From assembly GCA_913064775.1 (NCBI GenBank), contig CAJYAD010000008.1:91953-155952 (forward strand): a stretch of DNA of 64,000 bases. The letters run 5' to 3'. Positions 43,236-50,764 of this stretch are shown piece by piece. Position 1 is the first letter of the stretch. Each line of letters begins with the position of its first letter. A program made the translations under genes and the position numbers. This DNA comes from an uncultured Albidovulum sp. GTDB lineage: Bacteria > Pseudomonadota > Alphaproteobacteria > Rhodobacterales > Rhodobacteraceae. The notes beneath the pieces are model-generated. The model saw only the letters and a list, made by a program, of their open reading frames with translations. It was not told the DNA's origin and made no database searches.

Positions 43236-44620
43236 CGGCCGGTCCTTTCGCGGATAAGGGTCTCTAGCGCGTGCAGGTCGTTGGGCACGCGGGTGACCCG
43301 TTCTTGGCGTTCAAATAGATCCGCCATGCGCGGCGGCAAAGCGGGGCGCTGCCCGGTGGCGGCCTCGACCGCATCGGGAAACTTCGCCGGATGCGCGGTG
43401 GCCAGGGTAATCATCGGGGTCGGACCAAGATAGTCGCCCGCCACCTTCACGCCAACCGCCGAATGCGGGCATAGCACCTCTCCGGTCGCCTTGAACGTGG
43501 CGGCGATGCTGGCCGAGGTTTCCTGTTCCGAGGCGCGGCCCGAGGCGAAGACCTCACGCAGGGCTTCCAGCGCGCCCTGAGAGATGGTGAAGCCGGCACC
43601 TGATTTCAACGCGTCCATCAACTGCGCCACGGCGCCGCCATCGCGGCCATAGGCGTCGAACAACGCGCGCTCGAAGTTGGAGCTGACCTGGATATCCATC
43701 GACGGGCTGATCGAGGGCGTGACGCCGGTGGGCGTGTAGGCGCCGCTGGCCAGCGCGCGGTGCAGGATGTCGTTCTGATTGGTGGCCACCACCAGCCGGT
43801 CGATCGGCAGCCCCATGCGCTGGGCGATATAGCCTGCGAAGATGTCGCCGAAATTGCCGGTGGGCACGGTGAAGCTGACGGCGCGATGCGGCGCGCCAAG
43901 CGAGACGGCGGAGGTGAAGTAATAGACTACCTGCGCCAGCACCCGCGCCCAGTTGATCGAGTTGACGCCGGCAAGGCCCACCGCGTCGCGGAAGGCGAAA
44001 TCGTTGAACATGTCCTTCAGCCGCGCCTGGCAATCGTCGAAATCACCATCCAGCGCCAGAGCGTGGACGTTCGCCTCCGATGGCGTGGTCATCTGGCGGC
44101 GCTGGACATCGCTGACGCGGCCATGGGGGAACAGGATGAAGACATCGACATTGGCAAGGCCGCGGAAGGCCTCGATCGCGGCCGATCCGGTATCACCGCT
44201 GGTGGCGCCAACGATGGTGACGCGCTGGCCGGAACGGGCAAGCGCGGTCTGGAACAGCTGCCCGATCAGCTGCATCGCGAAATCCTTGAACGCGAGCGTC
44301 GGGCCGTGGAACAGCTCCAGCAGGAAATGGTTGGGGCCCAGCTGCACCAGCGGCGCCCGGGCGGCATGGCCGAAGCCCTGATAGGCGCGGGCGATGATGC
44401 CGGTCAGTTCCGCGTCCGAAAAGCTGTCGCCCAGGAAGGGGCGCATGACGCGCAGCGCCGCGTCCTCATAGCTCAGCCCCGCCAGCGCGGCGATCTCGTC
44501 GGCAGGCATCTGCGGCACCGTCTCGGGCACATAAAGGCCACCGTCGCGGGCCAGCCCGGTCAGCATCGCCTCTTCGAAAGTCAGGACCGGGGCACTTCCC
44601 CGGGTGGACACATAGCGCAT
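43232..44620 (-). CDS. thrC: Threonine synthase
   Basis: A 462-residue PLP enzyme converting O-phosphohomoserine to threonine. MRYVSTRGSAPVLTFEEAML opens the protein; the PLP Lys is in TLAFKDFAMQL; phosphate binding is seen in GATSGDTGSAAIEA, and FTVPTGNFGDIFAGY follows. ATG 44620 fits the family start although the frame is open to 44863. It lies 11 bp after the SURF1 stop and overlaps the M16 gene (ATGA), so threonine synthesis is tied to the oxidase assembly operon by position only. Confidence 0.95.
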   Translation of the reverse strand: MRYVSTRGSAPVLTFEEAMLTGLARDGGLYVPETVPQMPADEIAALAGLSYEDAALRVMRPFLGDSFSDAELTGIIARAYQGFGHAARAPLVQLGPNHFLLELFHGPTLAFKDFAMQLIGQLFQTALARSGQRVTIVGATSGDTGSAAIEAFRGLANVDVFILFPHGRVSDVQRRQMTTPSEANVHALALDGDFDDCQARLKDMFNDFAFRDAVGLAGVNSINWARVLAQVVYYFTSAVSLGAPHRAVSFTVPTGNFGDIFAGYIAQRMGLPIDRLVVATNQNDILHRALASGAYTPTGVTPSISPSMDIQVSSNFERALFDAYGRDGGAVAQLMDALKSGAGFTISQGALEALREVFASGRASEQETSASIAATFKATGEVLCPHSAVGVKVAGDYLGPTPMITLATAHPAKFPDAVEAATGQRPALPPRMADLFERQERVTRVPNDLHALETLIRERTGR

Positions 44621-44631
44621 GGCACAGGCCT

Positions 44632-45306
44632 TCAGTCTTTCCGCCGCGTGATACGCCAGAGCAGCAGGCCTGTCATCCCCAACCAGACAAAGGCAAGCGA
44701 AAACCAGGTGATCGCGTATTGCATGTGGTTGTTCGGCACCCCTTCGGTCGAGACCGGGATCACCTCGGTCCCCGTCTTCGCGCCGGCGACATGGCTGGCG
44801 ACGATCAGGATCGGCGCAGTGCCCAGAGCCTTGGCCATCGCCGGCACGTCGCGGGCGAACCACAGGTGATGGGCCAGATCGGGGGCGGGGGTGAAGCTGT
44901 CGACCTCACTCGGCCAGACGAGGTTGCCGGTGACAGTGACGGCGCCCTCGGGGACCGCGGCGCCGCCGCCCTCAGCCCGAAAGCCGAGATCGACCATCAC
45001 CCGCCGCCCACCGGGCAGCGCCAGCGCCGCGACGATCAGATGGCCGGGCCCCTTGAACTTGATGCCGGTCAGCACCCTCAGGCCCTGGCCGGTCAACTGG
45101 CCGCTGGCCGCCACCGGCAGGTATTGGTCACGCGCCGGATCGGGGGCGGCGGGCAGCGCGACGGGGGCGGCGGCGATCTTCGCCTCGATCCGCGCAAGGA
45201 TCGCCTGCTTCCAGTGCAGCCGCTGGATCTGCCAGAAGCCCAGCGCCACCAGGATCGCGGCGCCGATCAGTCCGAACATCAGAACCGGGATCAGGCGGCG
45301 GGTCAT
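44632..45306 (-). CDS. SURF1-family cytochrome c oxidase assembly protein
   Basis: A 224-residue Surf1/Shy1-type protein needed for haem a insertion in the aa3 oxidase. It has the typical two terminal membrane helices: LIPVLMFGLIGAAILVALGFWQIQRLHWK (GFWQxxR is a Surf1 signature) and ITWFSLAFVWLGMTGLLLW before a basic tail. Between them lies a periplasmic domain with VMVDLGF and HMQYAITWF. ATG 45306 matches the family start. It follows ctaE after 122 bp containing a terminator. Confidence 0.92.
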   Translation of the reverse strand: MTRRLIPVLMFGLIGAAILVALGFWQIQRLHWKQAILARIEAKIAAAPVALPAAPDPARDQYLPVAASGQLTGQGLRVLTGIKFKGPGHLIVAALALPGGRRVMVDLGFRAEGGGAAVPEGAVTVTGNLVWPSEVDSFTPAPDLAHHLWFARDVPAMAKALGTAPILIVASHVAGAKTGTEVIPVSTEGVPNNHMQYAITWFSLAFVWLGMTGLLLWRITRRKD

Positions 45307-45373
45307 GGCGGCTCCGTTCGGGTTGGATGCGGGTTTCGGGGAAGTCTGCCCCCGGCGCGCCCAAAGGTGCAAA

Positions 45374-45404
45374 TGAAAAGGCGCGCGCCACGGGGGCACG
45401 CGCC
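45374..45404 (-). terminator. Rho-independent terminator after ctaE
   Basis: On the minus strand, GGCGCGTGCC and GGCGCGCGCC form a ten-position stem with one mismatch and a CCCGT loop, followed by TTTTCA. It sits 25 bp after the ctaE stop and would separate the oxidase genes from SURF1-thrC, at least partly. Confidence 0.7.
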
Positions 45405-45428
45405 AGCGATGACGGGACGTTGGCCGCG

Positions 45429-46244
45429 CTAATGCGCGATGCCGGAGCTGCCCCAGATGTAGACCGCCGAGAACAGGAACAGCCAGACCACATCGACGAA
45501 GTGCCAGTACCAGGCGGCGGCCTCGAACCCGACATGCTGTTGCGGGGTGAAATCGCCGCGCATGGCGCGCAGCAGGCAGACGAACAGGAACAGCGTCCCG
45601 ATGATCACATGGGCGCCGTGGAACCCCGTCGCCATGAAGAAGTTCGCGCCGTAGATATTGCCCGAGAAGCCGAAATGCGCGTGCCTGTATTCATAGGCCT
45701 GCACCACCGTGAAGAAGAGCCCCAGCCCGATCGTCAGCGCCAGGCCGCGCACCAGATCCTTGCGGTTGTTCTCATGCACCAAAGCATGGTGCGCCCAGGT
45801 GATCGCCGCGCCCGAGGTCAGCAGGATCAGCGTGTTGATCAGCGGCAGGTGCCAGGGATCGAAAGGCATGACGCCCTGCGGCGGATAGGTCTGGAAGGCC
45901 GCAGGCTGTTCGGGCCCGCCGGGATACATGGCATGCTTGAAGAAGCTCCAGAACCAGGCGGCGAAGAACATCACCTCGGACATGATGAACAGGATGAAGC
46001 CGTAGCGCAGCCCCAGCCGCACCACCGGGGTGTGGTCGCCGTGGTTGCCCTCATAGACCACCTCGGACCACCAGCCATACATGACGTAGAGGACCACAAG
46101 CAGCCCCCCCACGAACATGTAGGCGCCCTTGTCGTGGATCATCAGCACCAGGCCGAAAAGCATGATGAAGGCCCCGAGCGCGCCCAGAAAGGGCCAGATG
46201 GAGGGCTTCAGAATGTGATAATCGTGGTTCGTTTCATGCGCCAT
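45429..46244 (-). CDS. ctaE: Cytochrome c oxidase subunit III
   Basis: A 271-residue seven-helix membrane subunit of the aa3-type oxidase. [19 protein letters not shown] opens the protein; [20 protein letters not shown] holds the conserved EVMFF Glu, and [15 protein letters not shown] with [16 protein letters not shown] at the end are subunit III signatures. The ATG directly abuts the ctaG stop. It is the last structural subunit of the ctaC...ctaE cluster; subunit I is not in the window. Confidence 0.97.
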   Translation of the reverse strand: MAHETNHDYHILKPSIWPFLGALGAFIMLFGLVLMIHDKGAYMFVGGLLVVLYVMYGWWSEVVYEGNHGDHTPVVRLGLRYGFILFIMSEVMFFAAWFWSFFKHAMYPGGPEQPAAFQTYPPQGVMPFDPWHLPLINTLILLTSGAAITWAHHALVHENNRKDLVRGLALTIGLGLFFTVVQAYEYRHAHFGFSGNIYGANFFMATGFHGAHVIIGTLFLFVCLLRAMRGDFTPQQHVGFEAAAWYWHFVDVVWLFLFSAVYIWGSSGIAH

Positions 46245-46832
46245 TTACGTCCCCTCGTCGGAAATATCCTGACCTTTGGTCGTGCCCGGCGGTTGATGCG
46301 CCGGCAGTTTGGCCGGGGTGGGCACATCGGCGCCCCCCGCGGCGGGAAAATCGGTCTTGATGAAACTGTAGGATAGGGTGATCTCGCGCAGGTCGCGCGC
46401 CGCGGGATCGCGCGCGATCGCCGGATCGACGTAGAAGCCCATCGGCACCTCGGCCCGCTCGCCGGGGCCCAGAACCTGGGTCTGGGTGCAGAAACAGGCA
46501 ACCCGGATCAGGTAGCGATCGGCCGCGGCCGGGGTGACGCGGTAGGCGGCCCGCGCCGCCCCCGCCTGCGCGCCGGGATTGCGAAGGTCGAAAAAGACCA
46601 GGCCGGTCTGGCCCAAATTCAGCACCATCTGCGGCGCGCGCGGGTGGAATTCCCATCCGGTGGTGGAAGGATCCGTCTTGAACCGCACGGTGACGCTGCG
46701 GTTCAGCGGGTTTTGCACCCCCGCGTCCCGGGCCCACAGATAAAGCGGCCCTGCCCCCAGAACCGCCAGCGCAACAACACCGGCCCCGACACGGGCGCGC
46801 AGACTGCGCGGCGTCAGGGCAGGTCGGTTCAT
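46245..46832 (-). CDS. ctaG: Cytochrome c oxidase assembly protein CtaG/Cox11
   Basis: A 195-residue copper chaperone delivering Cu to the CuB site of subunit I. It has one N-terminal membrane anchor (VGAGVVALAVLGAGPLYLWA), a periplasmic domain with PFNR-like NPLNRSVTVRFKTDP, the copper ligands in CFCTQTQVLGPGE, and EVPMGFYVDP. The ATG overlaps the stop of the small upstream Cox gene (ATGA), and the stop directly abuts the ctaE start. Confidence 0.95.
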   Translation of the reverse strand: MNRPALTPRSLRARVGAGVVALAVLGAGPLYLWARDAGVQNPLNRSVTVRFKTDPSTTGWEFHPRAPQMVLNLGQTGLVFFDLRNPGAQAGAARAAYRVTPAAADRYLIRVACFCTQTQVLGPGERAEVPMGFYVDPAIARDPAARDLREITLSYSFIKTDFPAAGGADVPTPAKLPAHQPPGTTKGQDISDEGT

Positions 46833-47014
46833 CCCGAAGCCTCCTGGCGGACGGCGGCGGGCTTTGCCGAAAGCGGTTTCGGCTGTTCGCCGACCTTCAC
46901 GATGGTCAGCGCGAAAATCAGCAGCACGAAGGCCAGCAGCGCCCCCCCAAGCCCGAGATTGCGCCCAAGGCGGCGCTTGTGAATCTCATGCCCTTCGGAG
47001 AAGCCCGTCACCAC
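46829..47014 (-). CDS. Small single-helix Cox assembly-cluster protein (CoxF-like)
   Basis: A 61-residue protein starting with GTG at 47014, seven bases inside the ctaB 3' end, and ending in an ATGA overlap with ctaG. A basic N-terminus with IHKRRLGRNLGLGG is followed by one membrane helix (ALLAFVLLIFALTIVKV) and a short periplasmic tail. A small protein of this shape commonly lies between ctaB and ctaG in alphaproteobacteria. A role in oxidase assembly is inferred from position. Confidence 0.82.
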   Translation of the reverse strand: MVTGFSEGHEIHKRRLGRNLGLGGALLAFVLLIFALTIVKVGEQPKPLSAKPAAVRQEASG

Positions 47015-47943
47015 CAGCCCCCCAGACCCAGATGATGCAGCACGCCCTCGGCCAGAAGCGCCGCGAACAGCCCCGCAAGATAGATCAGAGAGAAGCGGAA
47101 AGTCTTCTTCTCGACGGCGTATTTGTCAGCCTCGGCCACGGCCTCATCGCGCTTCCAGATCCGCCAGGCGCCGCGCAGGAAGCCCGCGCTGAGGACCAGC
47201 GAGGCGGCCAGATAGACGCCGCCGCCAATCGAGGTGAAGGCAGTGCCCACCGCCACCGGCGTCAGCAGGATGGTGTAGACGAGGATATGCGTGCGCGCCG
47301 ATTTGCGCCCATGGGTCACGGTCAGCATCGGCACGCCGGCGTTGGAATAATCGTCGTTCATGAACAGCGCCAGCGACCAGAAATGCGGCGGCGTCCACAT
47401 GAAGATCAACATGAACATCGCGACGCTTTCCAGGCTGATCCCGCCGGTGGCGCAGGCCCAGCCGATCATCGGGGGGAAGGCCCCGGCGGCACCGCCGATG
47501 ACGATGTTCTGTGGCGTCGTGCGCTTGAGCCACATCGAATAGATCACGACGTAGAAGAAGATGGTGAAAGCCAGCAGCCCCGCCGCGACCCAGTTCGCCG
47601 CAAGCCCCAGCATCGCGACCGAGATCAGCGACAGTGCCAGCCCCAGCCCCAGCGCCTCGCGCGGTTCGACCCGGCCCGCGGGGATCGGGCGGGCGCAGGT
47701 GCGGCGCATGATCTGGTCGATGTCGCTGTCCCACCACATGTTCAGCGCGCCCGAGGCACCACCGCCCAGCGCGATGAACAGGATCGAGGCGACGGCGATG
47801 ACCGGATGCACCGGCACCGGCGCGACCAGCAGGCCGACCAGCGCCGTGAAGACGACCAGCGACATGACCCGAGGCTTGAGCAGCGCGACATAGTCGCGAA
47901 ACCCCGCCTCGCCTGTTTGATCAAAGGCCCGAATATCGGTCAT
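47008..47943 (-). CDS. ctaB: Protoheme IX farnesyltransferase (haem O synthase)
   Basis: A 311-residue UbiA-family membrane enzyme adding a farnesyl group to haem B. The prenyl-diphosphate site is NMWWDSDIDQIMRRTCARPI (N-x3-D-x3-D), preceded by LLKPRVMSLVVFTALVG; the second Asp-rich loop lies near MWTPPHFWSLALFMNDDY. Seven or more hydrophobic helices are evident. It lies 52 bp downstream of ctaC and overlaps the small Cox gene by seven bases. Confidence 0.96.
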   Translation of the reverse strand: MTDIRAFDQTGEAGFRDYVALLKPRVMSLVVFTALVGLLVAPVPVHPVIAVASILFIALGGGASGALNMWWDSDIDQIMRRTCARPIPAGRVEPREALGLGLALSLISVAMLGLAANWVAAGLLAFTIFFYVVIYSMWLKRTTPQNIVIGGAAGAFPPMIGWACATGGISLESVAMFMLIFMWTPPHFWSLALFMNDDYSNAGVPMLTVTHGRKSARTHILVYTILLTPVAVGTAFTSIGGGVYLAASLVLSAGFLRGAWRIWKRDEAVAEADKYAVEKKTFRFSLIYLAGLFAALLAEGVLHHLGLGGWW

Positions 47944-47994
47944 CTCGTCCTCGCCGGAAGTCAGGGGAATCCACGCATTCCCCTACTCCCATCC

Positions 47995-48948
47995 CTATCG
48001 CAACGCTACGCGGATCGCGGGTTTGTTACTACCCTGCCCCGGGACGGGCGCATCGGTCGCACCCGCCGCCGCGAATTGCTGTTTGGCCTTGGCAAGCCAT
48101 GCCTCATAGGCGGGCTGGCTGACCACCCGGATCTCGATCGGCATGAAGGCGTGATCCTTGCCGCAAAGTTCCGAGCATTGGCCGAAATAGATGCCTTCCT
48201 TGTCGGCCTTGAACCAGGCCTGCGCCAGGCGGCCGGGCACCGCGTCCTGCTTCACCCCGAAGGCCGGCAGCGCAAAGGAATGGATGACGTCGGCGCCGGT
48301 GATGTTCAGCACCACGATCTTGTTCACCGGCACGACGACCGGATTGTCGACCGCCAGCAGCCACTGGTCGCGGGTGTAGCCTGCCTTCTTCAGCTTGGCC
48401 TCCATCGCCGGGTTCAGCACGAAGGGCTTGATGTCGGGCCCGTCCTCGTCACCGATAGTCGCCGGGCTGCCGATCATGTAGCTGTCGAACACCACCTTCT
48501 GGTCGCGGTATTCATAGTTCCAGAACCACTGATTGCCGGTCACCTTGATGGTCACGTCGGCCTTCGGGATCTCCATTTCCTTGAACAGGGTCGGCAGCGA
48601 GAAGGCCCCGATCGTCACCAGGATCACCACCGGGATCAGCGTCCAGGCGACCTCAATCGGGGTGTTGTGGGTGAAACGCGCGGGCGTCGGGTTGGCGCCA
48701 GACCGAAAGCGGAAACTCACATAGAGTAACAGTGCGGTGACGAAGACGACGATCGCCGTCATGATCACCATCATCATGCCATCAAGCCATTGCAGATCCT
48801 GCGCCACCGATGAGGAGGCGGGCTGGAAGCCGATACCACCGGCCTTCGGCTGACCTATGATTTCAAGCTTCTGGGCACCCGCAGCGGCGGCGGTGAGGAG
48901 CGAGGCGGACAGGGTAGTGACGCCCGCGAAAATGGTCGTGATGCGCAT
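47995..48948 (-). CDS. ctaC: Cytochrome c oxidase subunit II
   Basis: A 316-residue subunit with a signal peptide (MRITTIFAGVTTLSASLLTAAAAGA), two membrane helices (about residues 45-70 and 90-110) and a periplasmic cupredoxin. The CuA site is complete: the upstream His in GADVIHSFALP and the loop GQCSELCGKDHAFMP (C-x3-C-x3-H-x2-M). The aromatic QWFWNYEY patch for electron entry is present. ATG 48948 begins the signal peptide. It is the first gene of the oxidase operon, divergent from tldD over 175 bp that hold an FNR-type box. Confidence 0.97.
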   Translation of the reverse strand: MRITTIFAGVTTLSASLLTAAAAGAQKLEIIGQPKAGGIGFQPASSSVAQDLQWLDGMMMVIMTAIVVFVTALLLYVSFRFRSGANPTPARFTHNTPIEVAWTLIPVVILVTIGAFSLPTLFKEMEIPKADVTIKVTGNQWFWNYEYRDQKVVFDSYMIGSPATIGDEDGPDIKPFVLNPAMEAKLKKAGYTRDQWLLAVDNPVVVPVNKIVVLNITGADVIHSFALPAFGVKQDAVPGRLAQAWFKADKEGIYFGQCSELCGKDHAFMPIEIRVVSQPAYEAWLAKAKQQFAAAGATDAPVPGQGSNKPAIRVALR

Positions 48949-49088
48949 TCTGTGTTCCCGTGTTTTGCCGCGGCGTTGACACCCGTTTGCCGAGGCGCGT
49001 GAGGCGCGCGCTCGTTTTCTTCTCAAAAATGTGAAAACATATTACAGGAGAATCAACAAGAAAAACCGGCGCGGCAAAACAGCGCCCG

Positions 49089-49102
49089 TTGATCCAGATC
49101 AA
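49089..49102. promoter_or_regulatory. FNR/FnrL-type site TTGATCCAGATCAA
   Basis: An exact match to the TTGAT-N4-ATCAA palindrome recognised by FNR/FnrL oxygen regulators, centred 28 bp before the tldD ATG and about 147 bp before the ctaC ATG. Location between an aerobic oxidase operon and tldD makes oxygen control plausible; which gene is the target cannot be told. Confidence 0.75.
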
Positions 49103-49123
49103 AGACGTGCTAAGCCCTTTGGC

Positions 49124-50545
49124 ATGACACAAGATGATTTCCGCCCGTTCGAAAACGATCTGGATGAGGGTCGCGCGCTCGCCCATCTGCGCGCCGCGAC
49201 CGAGGGCGCCGACGACGGCGAATTGTTCCTTGAACGCCGCCGGTCAGAGGCGATCGTGCTCGATGACGGGCGCATCCGAAATGCCAGCTACGACGCCTCG
49301 GAAGGCTTCGGTCTGCGCGCCGTGAAAGGCGAGGTCGCGGGCTATGCCCATTCGACCCATCTGACCGAAAGCGCTTTGGTCCGCGCGGCAGAAACCGCGC
49401 GGCTGGCGGTGGGGGATGGCGGCGGCGTGATGGCCGATGCGCCGCAGGCGACGAACCGCCACCTCTATACCGATCACGACCCGATGGCCGATGCCAGCTT
49501 CGGCGTGAAGATCGACACGCTGCGCGAGATCGACGCCTTCGCCCGGGCGCTGGACAAGCGGGTGGTGCAGGTGTCGGCGACCATCGCGGCCTCGCTCCAG
49601 GAGGTGGTGATCCTGCGCCCCGAGGGCGGCGTCGTGTCCGACGTCCGGCCGATGGCGCGACTGAATGTCGCGGTGATCGTCGAAGAGAACGGCCGCCGCG
49701 AAAGCGGCAGCGCCGGTGGTGGCGGGCGCATCGGTCTGACCGGGCTGATCGCGCGCGATGGCTGGGAATCAACCGCGCGCGAGGCGCTGCGCATCGCGCT
49801 GGTGAACCTGCGCGCCGAAGCGGCGCCTGCGGGGATGATGGATGTGGCGCTGGGGTCGGGCTGGCCCGGAGTCCTGCTGCACGAGGCCGTGGGTCACGGG
49901 CTGGAGGGCGATTTCAACCGCAAGAAGACCTCGGCCTTCGCCGGGCTGCTGGGCCAACAGGTCGCGGCCAAGGGGGTGACGGTGCTGGACGACGGCACGA
50001 TGCCGGATCGGCGCGGCAGCCTGACCGTCGATGATGAGGGCACGCCTTCGGGCAAGAACGTGCTGATCGAGGACGGGGTGCTGGTGGGCTATATGCAGGA
50101 CCGCCAGAACGCGCGCCTGATGGGGGTGAAGCCCACCGGCAACGGGCGGCGCGAAAGCTATGCCCATATCCCGATGCCGCGGATGACCAACACCTACATG
50201 CTGGGCGGCGACGCCAGCCCCGATCAGATCGTGGCCGAGGTGAAGGACGGGATCTACGCCGTGGGCTTCGGTGGCGGTCAGGTCGACATCACCAACGGCA
50301 AATTCGTGTTCTCCTGCACCGAGGCTTACCGGGTGAAGAACGGGGTCATCGGCGCGCCGGTGAAGGGCGCCACGCTGATCGGCGACGGGCCTACGGCGAT
50401 GCGGCATATCCGGGCGATTGGCAACGACATGGCGCTGGATCCCGGGATCGGGAATTGCGGCAAGGCGGGCCAATGGGTGCCGGTGGGCGTGGGCCAGCCG
50501 ACGCTCTTGATCAGCGGGCTGACGGTGGGCGGCTCGGCCGCCTGA
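49124..50545 (+). CDS. tldD: Metalloprotease TldD
   Basis: A 473-residue TldD-type subunit of the TldD/TldE metalloprotease, which processes unfolded peptides and some antibiotics/antitoxins. The zinc motif is LLHEAVGHGLEGDFN (HExxxH), with the distal Cys ligand region in FVFSCTEAYRVKNG. ATG 49124 is chosen over an upstream ATG at 49031 because the family start MTQDDFRPFE follows it and the FNR-like box would otherwise fall inside the gene. TldE (PmbA) is not in the window. It ends before a gene-end element shared with topA. Confidence 0.93.
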   Translation: MTQDDFRPFENDLDEGRALAHLRAATEGADDGELFLERRRSEAIVLDDGRIRNASYDASEGFGLRAVKGEVAGYAHSTHLTESALVRAAETARLAVGDGGGVMADAPQATNRHLYTDHDPMADASFGVKIDTLREIDAFARALDKRVVQVSATIAASLQEVVILRPEGGVVSDVRPMARLNVAVIVEENGRRESGSAGGGGRIGLTGLIARDGWESTAREALRIALVNLRAEAAPAGMMDVALGSGWPGVLLHEAVGHGLEGDFNRKKTSAFAGLLGQQVAAKGVTVLDDGTMPDRRGSLTVDDEGTPSGKNVLIEDGVLVGYMQDRQNARLMGVKPTGNGRRESYAHIPMPRMTNTYMLGGDASPDQIVAEVKDGIYAVGFGGGQVDITNGKFVFSCTEAYRVKNGVIGAPVKGATLIGDGPTAMRHIRAIGNDMALDPGIGNCGKAGQWVPVGVGQPTLLISGLTVGGSAA

Positions 50546-50561
50546 GGGCGGGGCAACGGGC

Positions 50562-50608
50562 GGGGGCCAGCCCCCTGCACCCCCGGCGTATTTTTGGAAC
50601 AATGAAAG
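50562..50608. repeat. Gene-end element, copy 5 (between convergent genes)
   Basis: GGGGGCCAGCCCCC hairpin, then TGCACCCCCGGCGTATTTTTGGAACAATGAAAG, 17 bp after the tldD stop in the gap to convergent topA. Full-length copy in terminator-like orientation for tldD. Confidence 0.75.
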
Positions 50609-50734
50609 AGGCGCGGCGGTCTTTGGGCGGGGCTGACGTCGGCGGCGCGATGTCTGCTTCTTCGCCGACATGGCGGCGGGGTCAGGCGTTCTTCTGGCCG
50701 GGCGCGCGCACCTCAAGCAGCGCGTCACCCAGGC

Positions 50735-50755
50735 CCGGCCCTCGCCAAGGGCCGG
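50735..50755. terminator. Hairpin beyond the topA stop
   Basis: CCGGCCCT (50735-50742) and AGGGCCGG (50748-50755) form a perfect 8-bp stem with a 5-base loop, ten bases beyond the topA stop. No U-tract follows on the minus strand, so it may only stabilise the mRNA end. Confidence 0.45.
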
Positions 50756-50764
50756 TATGCCCGC

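Noticed and set aside
46864..48729. Plus-strand open frame of 621 codons over ctaB and ctaC
   Set aside because: Antisense shadow of conserved oxidase genes, very rich in Arg, His and Asp.
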